Shown in pieces: positions 6,784 through 12,508 of a DNA stretch of 13,919 nucleotides. How positions within the stretch are numbered: position 1 is the first letter of the stretch; the number at the start of each line of letters is the position of its first letter. The DNA is taken from the NCBI GenBank assembly GCA_964501265.1, contig CAZCSK010000050.1:1-13919 (forward strand), given 5' to 3'. This stretch comes from CAZCSK01 sp964501265 (GTDB lineage Bacteria > Actinomycetota > CADDZG01 > JAHWKV01). A program made the translations under genes and the position numbers. The notes beneath the pieces are model-generated. The model made no database searches. It saw nothing but the letters and a program-made list of their open reading frames with translations, and was not told where the DNA came from.

Positions 6784-7529
6784 CAGAGTTTTCGAAATAC
6801 CACGGACACGGCAACGACTTTCTGTTGGTGTACCGCCAGCCGATGAACGCCGAGCTTGCAAGGCGTATGTGCAATCGCAACTACGGAGTGGGGGCCGATG
6901 GTGTCATCCAAATCGACTCATCCGAGGTGGCCGACTTTTCCTTTGTTCTATTCAATTCGGACGGGAGCCTCGCAGAGGTCTCAGGTAATGGTCTGCGGTG
7001 TGTTGCGAAATTTCTTTATGACCGCAAACTGCATCCCGACACGGTCGTTAAAGTCGAGGCGGGCGGGGAGATCAAGGTACTAGAGATGACGGTAACCGGT
7101 GGCAGCGTGACGTCGGTACGAGGCGATATGGGAATCCCATCGCAGGAACCTGAAGTGGAACTACTCGGATATACCTGGAAGCGAGTCTCCACCGGAAACC
7201 CTCACGCCGTGACTTTCGTGGATGACATAGAAGCGGCCCCCGTGACGGAAATTGGGCCTCGCATCGAGAACGATCCAACGTTCCCCAATCGCACAAATGT
7301 TGAGTTTGTCGAGGTCAAAAAGGACGCCCTGCATTTGCGAATCTGGGAGAGAGGCGTGGGTGTGACTCTCTCGTCGGGGACATGTTCTTGCGCAGCGCTC
7401 GTCGCCAGCGGGCTCGACAGAGCGACTGTACGAACTCTCGGGGGAGACCTGCTAATCGAACGCGATCACGATGGCCGGCTCTTCATGACCGGTCCGGCAG
7501 AGCATGTTTTTGACGGGACAATTACATGA
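6780..7529 (+). CDS. dapF: Diaminopimelate epimerase (DapF) family, both catalytic Cys replaced by Ser
   Basis: DapF normally converts LL- to meso-diaminopimelate using two cysteines as acid/base pair. The 249-aa product has the fold signatures: HGHGNDF (8-14), NSDGSLAE (59-66), GNPHAV (139-144) and NRTNVEF (170-176). However, the usual CGNG motif reads SGNG, with Ser68 at the position of Cys73 of the characterised Haemophilus enzyme. The usual GETxACGTG motif reads GVTLSSGTC, with Ser199 replacing Cys217 and Val195 replacing the Glu. Two cysteines lie close by, at 202 and 204. The GTG start overlaps the miaA stop (GTGA) and has GGAGG at 6771-6775. The gene overlaps dapL by 4 nt. The family call is firm; epimerase activity is uncertain, and it may be a variant subfamily or have another substrate. 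Confidence 0.85.
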   Translation: MTEFSKYHGHGNDFLLVYRQPMNAELARRMCNRNYGVGADGVIQIDSSEVADFSFVLFNSDGSLAEVSGNGLRCVAKFLYDRKLHPDTVVKVEAGGEIKVLEMTVTGGSVTSVRGDMGIPSQEPEVELLGYTWKRVSTGNPHAVTFVDDIEAAPVTEIGPRIENDPTFPNRTNVEFVEVKKDALHLRIWERGVGVTLSSGTCSCAALVASGLDRATVRTLGGDLLIERDHDGRLFMTGPAEHVFDGTIT

Positions 7530-8692
7530 GAACTGCGAAACGCATCGAGTCCCTGCCGCCATATCTGTTTGCATCCCTTGACCGTAAGGTTTCCGAGGCG
7601 CGGGCAAAAGGGGTGGATGTCATCTCGTTTGGTATCGGGGACCCCGACCGCCCCACTCCCGCTCATATCGTGGAGGCAGGTCAGAAGGCAATGGCCGACT
7701 CCTCGACTCACAGATATCCCTCCTATTACGGGATGGATGAGTTTCGCGAGGCCATAGCGGCCCATTACAAACGGCGCTTTGGAGTGGATCTCGATTCGAA
7801 GACGGAGATCCTTCCGCTGCTCGGATCGAAGGAGGGGATCGCTCACCTTGCCACCGCGTTCGTCGACCCGGGGGATTCGGTCCTGTGCGCAGATCCTGGC
7901 TACCCCGTTTACGAAGCGAGCACGATTCTTTCGGGAGGCAAGGTGATATCGGTTCCTCTTCGCCCCGAGGATCAGTTCCTACCGCGTCTGGACGAGATCG
8001 CCACCGAGGACGCGCGGAACTCGAAGATTCTTTGGCTGAATTACCCGTCTAACCCGACGGCGGCCGTATGTGATTTGCAATTACTGACGGAAGCCGCGGC
8101 GTTTTGTCGTACGCACGACTTGCTGTTCGCGCACGATGCCGCCTACACCGAAATCACGTACGACGGCTACAAGGCCCCCAGCGCCCTGCAGGCGCCCGGA
8201 TCCAAGGATGTGACACTGGAGTTCGGGTCGCTCTCCAAGACCTACAACATGACTGGCTGGCGGGTGGGTTGGGCGGCCGGATCCTCGGTGGCCATAGAGG
8301 CTTTAGGGCGCGTCAAGACCAACATCGATTCGGGGATATTCAATGCGTTGCAACAGGCGGGAATCGCCGCGCTCGAAGGTCCCGACGACGCGCTGAAGGA
8401 AACGATCGCGGTGTACCAAAGGCGCAGGGACTTTGTTGTTGATGCTTTGAACTCAGCCGGCATGATGTTCTTGCCCCCAAAGGGCGCGATCTATGTTTGG
8501 GCGCCTGTTCCTGAAGGCGAAACTTCCGCCGGATTCACCGAGTTTTTGCTAGAAACGGCCGGAGTCGTTGTGGCGCCCGGCTCGGGTTACGGCGCGAATG
8601 GGGAGGGTTATGTTCGCTTTTCCTTAACGATCGATGACGAACGTCTCGAAGAGGGGATGACCCGAATCGCGCGGGCCCTGAAAGAGCGGTAA
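7526..8692 (+). CDS. dapL: LL-diaminopimelate aminotransferase-like PLP enzyme
   Basis: Fold-type I class I/II aminotransferase, 388 aa. The N-terminal AKRIESLPPYLFASLDRKV, GIGDPDRPTP (37-44) and YPSYYGMDEFR are characteristic of the DapL branch, which makes LL-diaminopimelate directly from tetrahydrodipicolinate and glutamate. The PLP lysine is Lys238 in SLSKTYNMTGWRVGW; Asn176 in NYPSNPT and Asp204/Tyr207 in AHDAAY are the usual cofactor contacts. The ATG overlaps the dapF stop (ATGA), and hflX starts on the last base of its stop codon. Adjacency to a dapF-like gene supports a role in diaminopimelate synthesis. Related aspartate or alanine aminotransferases share the fold, so substrate is inferred from motif and context. 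Confidence 0.8.
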   Translation: MRTAKRIESLPPYLFASLDRKVSEARAKGVDVISFGIGDPDRPTPAHIVEAGQKAMADSSTHRYPSYYGMDEFREAIAAHYKRRFGVDLDSKTEILPLLGSKEGIAHLATAFVDPGDSVLCADPGYPVYEASTILSGGKVISVPLRPEDQFLPRLDEIATEDARNSKILWLNYPSNPTAAVCDLQLLTEAAAFCRTHDLLFAHDAAYTEITYDGYKAPSALQAPGSKDVTLEFGSLSKTYNMTGWRVGWAAGSSVAIEALGRVKTNIDSGIFNALQQAGIAALEGPDDALKETIAVYQRRRDFVVDALNSAGMMFLPPKGAIYVWAPVPEGETSAGFTEFLLETAGVVVAPGSGYGANGEGYVRFSLTIDDERLEEGMTRIARALKER

Positions 8693-9987
8693 TGACCCCT
8701 CGCGAGCGAGTCGTGCTTGTGGGGCTTGCTCGATCGTCTGCCCAACTTCACGCCGCAGAAGAATCGCTGGAAGAACTGGCCCAACTTGCCGAGACCGCAG
8801 GTGCGCAGGACGTGGGACGGTTCGTTCAGGTAAGGCAAACGCCGGATCCTGCCACGTACATCGGAAAAGGCAAGGCGAATGAAATAGTCGAGGCCGCTCG
8901 AGCGCTCAAGGCGCACGCCATCATCTTCGACGACGAACTCGCGCCCGCGCAAGGCCGTAACCTCGAAGACCTTGCCGGCGTGAACCCGCTTGCCGCCGAC
9001 GCGATGAAGATCATCGATCGAACCGGACTCATTCTCGACGTCTTTGCTCAGCACGCCCATTCCTCAGAAGGGAAATTGCAGGTCGAACTGGCGCAAATCA
9101 ACTACATGGTTCCGCGTCTACGAGGTTGGGGTGATGTGATGAGCCGTATCGGTGGCGGCCGGGGGGGAGCCGGACTTGGAACCAGGGGGCCGGGCGAGAC
9201 CAAGCTCGAAGTCGACCGCCGTCGCATCAGCCGTCGGCTCTCGAAAGTGCGCTCCGAACTCAAAGACGTCGAACGCGCGAGAGCAGTCAAGCGAAAGGGG
9301 AGGTTGGAGTCTGGGATCCCTCAGATCTCTTTGGTCGGCTACACCAACGCAGGCAAGTCGACTGTTCTAAACGCCCTCACCGACTCAGACGCCAAGGTAG
9401 AAGACCGCTTGTTTTCAACGCTTGACCCGGCCGCGCGCAAACTGCAATTGTCGTCGGGACGGCCCGCGGTGCTGACCGATACGGTGGGTTTCGTCCGCAA
9501 GCTCCCGCACCAATTGATCGAGGCCTTCCGATCCACTCTTGAGGAATCAATCCTTGCCGATCTACTGGTCCACGTTGTGGACGCATCCCTTGCGGAGCCC
9601 CATGCTCAGGCCGCGGCCGTCGAAGAGGTCCTGGCAGAGATCGGCGCCGGCACCATTCCCAGGATGGTCGCCTTGAACAAATGCGACCTATTGAACTCCG
9701 AGACCAGGCAGAGGGCCCTACGAATGTTTCCGTCGGGAGTGCTGGTGTCGGGGACGACCAAAGAGGGCATGAGCGAATTGCTTGAGGTCATCACCGGCCA
9801 GGTTTCAAAACATCTCGAGGTGGCCGAATTTGAGATTCCCTTCGCAAATGCCAACCTACGAAGCCTCCTGCACGAGCGAGCGGAGGTCTTGAGCGAGACC
9901 CATTCCGCAGAGGGTATGACATTGTCGGTGCGAGCAAAACGGGAAGTAATCGAAAGCCTCAAGGCAGCCGCCGACCGTATCCGATAG
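8692..9987 (+). CDS. hflX: GTPase HflX
   Basis: Ribosome-binding GTPase that splits stalled ribosomes under stress. The 431-aa product has the N-terminal HflX domain (about 1-195) with YIGKGKANEI and the glycine-rich GGGRGGAGLGTRGPGETKLE segment (about 154-173). The G domain has G1 GYTNAGKS (216-223), G3 DTVG (263-266), G4 NKCD (329-332) and a G5-like SGTT (353-356). A C-terminal domain of about 60 residues follows. The start overlaps the dapL stop by one base (TAATG), making it the last gene of the miaA-dapF-dapL-hflX run. The next gene is on the opposite strand with one base between the stop codons, so no dedicated terminator fits there. Confidence 0.95.
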   Translation: MTPRERVVLVGLARSSAQLHAAEESLEELAQLAETAGAQDVGRFVQVRQTPDPATYIGKGKANEIVEAARALKAHAIIFDDELAPAQGRNLEDLAGVNPLAADAMKIIDRTGLILDVFAQHAHSSEGKLQVELAQINYMVPRLRGWGDVMSRIGGGRGGAGLGTRGPGETKLEVDRRRISRRLSKVRSELKDVERARAVKRKGRLESGIPQISLVGYTNAGKSTVLNALTDSDAKVEDRLFSTLDPAARKLQLSSGRPAVLTDTVGFVRKLPHQLIEAFRSTLEESILADLLVHVVDASLAEPHAQAAAVEEVLAEIGAGTIPRMVALNKCDLLNSETRQRALRMFPSGVLVSGTTKEGMSELLEVITGQVSKHLEVAEFEIPFANANLRSLLHERAEVLSETHSAEGMTLSVRAKREVIESLKAAADRIR

Positions 9988-9988
9988 G

Positions 9989-11299
9989 TCATGCCTTTAT
10001 CCCTGCGGTTCGTATCCACGTGCGGACCTTTTGGTCGAGGTCGGCATCCGAGAGACCAAAAATCGCCCTGAGGGCCACCGGAGTGCGCTCCGCTGCGATC
10101 GTCGCGAAGACCTCTTCCGAATCGTTCGCAATTCGGTCGCCCGGCAGCCTTGCGTACAGGTCGCGGGCCGGATAATCGGTGTACGACTTATAGAACTCGA
10201 AATACTTTTCTGCACCGAACGTCTCTACGAGATACCAGGCGGCCGCGGCCGAATAGGCGTACTCGTAGGTCGCTGCCTCGCCGGTCGGGTCCCCTGCGCC
10301 CAAGGACGTCTTGGTCGTGAGAGCACCAAATGTCATTTTGTCGAATCGACCGGTCCGCAGGCCCTGTATCCAGACTCGCCGAGGCCGCGTCCCGGCCATA
10401 TACATCGCCGCTGACTCCGACACCCACGCTGGCGTAAATGGGCGAGTGAGAGTTGCAAGCGCCAAATGGGCGAGTTCATGTCTGAAGGTCTCGTCGGCGT
10501 CTCCTTCCTCGAAGAGTTTCTGAACGTTGACGACGATCTGGCGGGAAAGGACTCGGATCGAATCCGGCTTTACCTCGAAGGAAGTCTCTGCTTGCGCGAT
10601 GGCGGACACGGGAGCCTCGCGGTTGGATAGTGATTCATACTCGGTTCTGTCGCGCGCCATGAGCAAGACATAGCCGCTCTCCAGGGGGAAAGTGATCTTG
10701 CCTTCGAGCTGCGAGCGGGCTTTCTCTGCTTGCTCCAGTGTCTTGGCAGCGCGGGGGAGGCCGGGACGATAGAGAGCGAGAAAATTCGGCGACCGAAGCG
10801 TTTCGATAGGCCCCGTTGCCCACATCGGCGATGTAGCGCCTTCTTCTAGTCTCGAACCGGTGATCCTCACGGCCTTAGAGTCTTCGCGGAAGTCGTACCT
10901 GAGCGGGAGGGTAAAGATATTGTCGGCCGGCAGTCCTTCGTACCGGTAAGTGAAGGCGACGCGCACATTTGCTAATGAGTCAGAACCGGGAGCATCAACA
11001 ACGGAATTTTCCTCAAGTTCGAGTCGCCTCAAGGAGAGGGGAGCCTGGGCCGATCCCTCGGCCAAAGGACGCTCAAGGGTCTCGCCGTCAGGGGTTAAGG
11101 GACGCAAATAGCCATCGATATCGCCCCGAAGCAATGCGGCGTTTCTGCTTGTCAAAAGCGTTTGGATCCTTTGAACGATTCTGGCGCGAGAGTCGTCTCG
11201 ACGAGGAATCCCAGAGGTAAAACAACCTGCGAATATGAGACTCGCGGCGCAAACCGCGACGAAAAGCCGCCTTCTACAAGAGACTGCGCATGACCGCAA
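9989..11299 (-). CDS. Putative lipoprotein metallopeptidase (HExxH, MA-like)
   Basis: I cannot assign a named gene. With a TTG start at 11299 the product has 436 aa. It opens with a lipoprotein-type signal: RRR, then a hydrophobic stretch LFVAVCAASLIFAG, then the putative lipidated Cys26. Residues about 40-150 look like an NTF2/SnoaL-type accessory domain (SRNAALLRGDIDGYL). The zinc-protease motif HELAH is at 274-278, and WVSES, about 17 residues on, supplies the likely third ligand Glu295, as in gluzincin peptidases of the MA_2 type. The frame is open further upstream to 11470, but that part lies inside lexA and codes for low-complexity sequence. No ATG or GTG fits near the signal, so the TTG, overlapping lexA by 26 nt, is the best choice. 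The arrangement implies co-transcription with lexA. Substrate unknown. Confidence 0.75.
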   Translation of the reverse strand: MRSCAVSCRRRLFVAVCAASLIFAGCFTSGIPRRDDSRARIVQRIQTLLTSRNAALLRGDIDGYLRPLTPDGETLERPLAEGSAQAPLSLRRLELEENSVVDAPGSDSLANVRVAFTYRYEGLPADNIFTLPLRYDFREDSKAVRITGSRLEEGATSPMWATGPIETLRSPNFLALYRPGLPRAAKTLEQAEKARSQLEGKITFPLESGYVLLMARDRTEYESLSNREAPVSAIAQAETSFEVKPDSIRVLSRQIVVNVQKLFEEGDADETFRHELAHLALATLTRPFTPAWVSESAAMYMAGTRPRRVWIQGLRTGRFDKMTFGALTTKTSLGAGDPTGEAATYEYAYSAAAAWYLVETFGAEKYFEFYKSYTDYPARDLYARLPGDRIANDSEEVFATIAAERTPVALRAIFGLSDADLDQKVRTWIRTAGIKA

Positions 11300-11918
11300 C
11301 GACCTTGCCGAGGACGCGGGTATCGGCCGGGGCTTCGAAGGGTTCCATCGTGGGGTTCTCGGGGACGAGGATGACCTTGCCGCCTTCACGGCGGAATCTT
11401 TTGACGGTTGCTTCAGATTCCCCAGTCTCCCCGGTAATTTGGGCCACCACGATGTCGCCGTTTTGGGCATCGGGTTGAGCGCGAATGACTATGTAGTCAC
11501 CGTCGAGAATACCCGCATCGATCATGCTCTCGCCGTTTACAGTCAGCACGAAGTGAGCGGTGTCGGATATAAAGTCCTTGGGAACCGGAAGAACTGACTC
11601 AAAAGTTTGTTCGGCAAGTGAGGTTGGCCCCGCTGCAATACGGCCGTAAACGGGGAGGTTGCGAACTCCTGGGCGGTCCTCCATAACTCCGTTGTCCCGT
11701 TCCCACAGCACCTCAATGGCGCGGGGCTTGGACGGATCGCGTCGCAAGTAGCCCTTCTCCTCCAGCACTCCGAGATGAGAATGTACGGTGCTCGGTGAAT
11801 TGAGTCCAACCGCTTCACCGATTTCTCGCACTGCAGGGGGAAAACCCCGGTCCTCTACGGCGGCAACTATGAAGTCGAGGATCGCCCGTTGGCGCTCGCT
11901 GAGGTCGGATCCGTCCAT
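11274..11918 (-). CDS. lexA: LexA SOS repressor
   Basis: Dimeric repressor of DNA-damage genes that cleaves itself when RecA filaments form. The 214-aa product has an N-terminal winged-helix domain (about 1-70; helix-turn-helix about 26-49, VREIGEAVGLNSPSTVHSHL) and a C-terminal S24 peptidase domain. The Ala96-Gly97 scissile bond lies in YGRIAAGP; the catalytic Ser131 is in VNGESMIDAGI and Lys173 in ATVKRF. All residues needed for autocleavage are present. GGGAGGG (11924-11930 on the complement) is 5 nt before the ATG. Upstream on this strand lie a candidate promoter and LexA boxes, so lexA should be autoregulated. A metallopeptidase gene follows with slight overlap, and a LysM gene is divergent. 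Confidence 0.97.
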   Translation of the reverse strand: MDGSDLSERQRAILDFIVAAVEDRGFPPAVREIGEAVGLNSPSTVHSHLGVLEEKGYLRRDPSKPRAIEVLWERDNGVMEDRPGVRNLPVYGRIAAGPTSLAEQTFESVLPVPKDFISDTAHFVLTVNGESMIDAGILDGDYIVIRAQPDAQNGDIVVAQITGETGESEATVKRFRREGGKVILVPENPTMEPFEAPADTRVLGKVVAVMRSLL

Positions 11919-11953
11919 GTGGTCCCTCCCTTTCTAGGTGGATTTGTCTGGGT

Positions 11954-11967
11954 CGATCAAGTGTTCG
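11954..11967. promoter_or_regulatory. LexA box-like site, lexA-proximal
   Basis: CGATCAAGTGTTCG matches CGAAC-N4-GTTCG with one mismatch (fourth base). It overlaps the predicted transcription start of lexA on the minus strand, downstream of the -10 at 11973-11978. Confidence 0.6.
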
Positions 11968-11972
11968 CCCGA

Positions 11973-12001
11973 AGTGTAACAACCTGGAGCCAAGAAGGCA
12001 A
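11973..12001 (-). promoter_or_regulatory. lexA promoter (candidate)
   Basis: On the minus strand a -35-like TTGCCT (complement of 11996-12001) and a -10-like TACACT (complement of 11973-11978) are 17 nt apart, each 4 of 6 to consensus. LexA-box-like sites touch the -35 element (11999-12012) and the start region (11954-11967), which fits autorepression. Confidence 0.5.
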
Positions 12002-12012
12002 ACATTTGTTCG
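11999..12012. promoter_or_regulatory. LexA box-like site at the lexA -35 element
   Basis: CAAACATTTGTTCG has one perfect GTTCG half and one half with a single mismatch to the CGAAC-N4-GTTCG core. It overlaps the candidate lexA -35 element. Confidence 0.6.
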
Positions 12013-12021
12013 ATTTAAGCC

Positions 12022-12051
12022 TTGACTCGAACAGCTGTTCGGGTTTACCAT
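12022..12051 (+). promoter_or_regulatory. Promoter of the LysM gene (candidate, leaderless)
   Basis: TTGACT (12022-12027) and TACCAT (12046-12051, fits TANNNT) are 18 nt apart, and the spacer contains the perfect LexA palindrome. Transcription would begin at about 12058, the A of the LysM gene ATG. This implies a leaderless mRNA and explains the absence of a Shine-Dalgarno. Confidence 0.5.
12028..12041. promoter_or_regulatory. LexA box, perfect palindrome
   Basis: CGAACAGCTGTTCG is a perfect inverted repeat matching the SOS operator core without mismatch, with a T at 12027 extending one side. It is the strongest of the four sites in the lexA-LysM divergent region and lies between the -35 and -10 of the LysM gene promoter. 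Confidence 0.92.
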
Positions 12052-12057
12052 TGACCA

Positions 12058-12366
12058 ATGAACATACGTTCGGCCCAGAGCCTACGGCCCCGCCTGCGCC
12101 GCCAGGGCCTGCGCCTGCTGATAGTCGGACTGGCGGCAGGGATCATCCTGGGCCTAGCGGCTCCTAGGCTTTGGGCGTCTGCCGATGCCCCCAAGCCGGC
12201 TACCATCCACGTTGTGCTCCCCGGGGAGAGTCTTTGGGCTCTGGCCCTGCGCCATAATGGCGACGGCGAGGATCCCAGGCGGTACGTCCACGACGTTCTG
12301 ACTATAAATAGGCTCGCCACTCCCCAATTGCACCCCGGCCAGAGGCTCGTTCTCCCGCCCGAGTAA
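12058..12366 (+). CDS. SOS-linked LysM membrane protein (YneA/ChiZ-like division inhibitor candidate)
   Basis: The 102-aa product has a basic N-terminus (RPRLRRQGLR), one hydrophobic segment (about 18-36) that is a membrane anchor or signal peptide (possible ASA cleavage near 42), a short linker, and one LysM domain (about 50-99: HVVLPGESLWALA ... INRL ... LHPGQRLVLP) for peptidoglycan binding. This membrane-anchor-plus-LysM plan, the divergent position beside lexA and the SOS operators match B. subtilis YneA and mycobacterial Rv2719c (ChiZ), which hold back cell division during DNA damage. No Shine-Dalgarno precedes the ATG, and a LexA-box-like site spans it. Family by architecture and context is likely; the division-inhibiting role is inferred, and sequence identity to YneA could not be tested. 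Confidence 0.8.
   Translation: MNIRSAQSLRPRLRRQGLRLLIVGLAAGIILGLAAPRLWASADAPKPATIHVVLPGESLWALALRHNGDGEDPRRYVHDVLTINRLATPQLHPGQRLVLPPE
12059..12072. promoter_or_regulatory. LexA box-like site over the LysM gene start codon
   Basis: TGAACATACGTTCG matches CGAAC-N4-GTTCG with one mismatch (first base). It overlaps the ATG of the LysM gene and codons 2-5. Bound LexA here would block transcription initiating at or near the start codon. Confidence 0.6.
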
Positions 12367-12396
12367 GAAATTTTCTCCCGACTTTCAAAACTTGTA

Positions 12397-12425
12397 TTGA
12401 CTTGGGAATCCCAGGGGTGTAAGTT
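12397..12425 (+). promoter_or_regulatory. nrdJ promoter (candidate)
   Basis: TTGACT (12397-12402) and TAAGTT (12420-12425, fits TANNNT) are 17 nt apart. Predicted initiation near 12432 lies just before the two NrdR-box-like sites and 77 nt before the nrdJ start codon. The -10 match is modest. Confidence 0.4.
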
Positions 12426-12434
12426 GACGTGCTG

Positions 12435-12450
12435 CATCTATATGTGGGTG
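12435..12450. promoter_or_regulatory. Weaker NrdR box-like site
   Basis: Centred on CTATATGT, about 8 of 16 positions agree with the NrdR consensus acaCwAtATaTwgtgt. Its main support is position: it is 31 bp (about three helical turns) from the strong site at 12466, the spacing known for paired NrdR boxes. Confidence 0.45.
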
Positions 12451-12465
12451 CTGCGGAGCTCTAAA

Positions 12466-12481
12466 ACACCATATATAGTGG
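12466..12481. promoter_or_regulatory. NrdR box
   Basis: ACACCATATATAGTGG matches the NrdR box consensus acaCwAtATaTwgtgt at 14 of 16 positions. NrdR is the ATP/dATP-sensing repressor of ribonucleotide reductase genes. The site is 27 nt upstream of the nrdJ start. nrdR itself is not in the window. Confidence 0.8.
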
Positions 12482-12508
12482 TCAAGTAGGCCCAAAAGGA
12501 GGACAACA

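Noticed and set aside
11300..11470. 57-residue N-terminal extension of the metallopeptidase into lexA
   Set aside because: It overlaps lexA in another frame, is low-complexity (Ser/Pro/Arg), and would push the lipoprotein signal into the middle of the protein.
12403..12413. Short palindrome TGGGAATCCCA in the nrdJ promoter spacer
   Set aside because: It is a single 11-bp element with no second copy in a regulatory region here and no known operator match; it may be chance.
12045..12437. 130-aa minus-strand open frame opposite the LysM gene
   Set aside because: The plus-strand LysM protein has a membrane anchor, a domain and operators; the antisense frame is arginine/tryptophan-rich without features.
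12367..12508. Cobalamin riboswitch before the B12-dependent nrdJ
   Set aside because: The 142-nt region is short and I saw no B12-box-like segment; NrdR-type sites explain it better.
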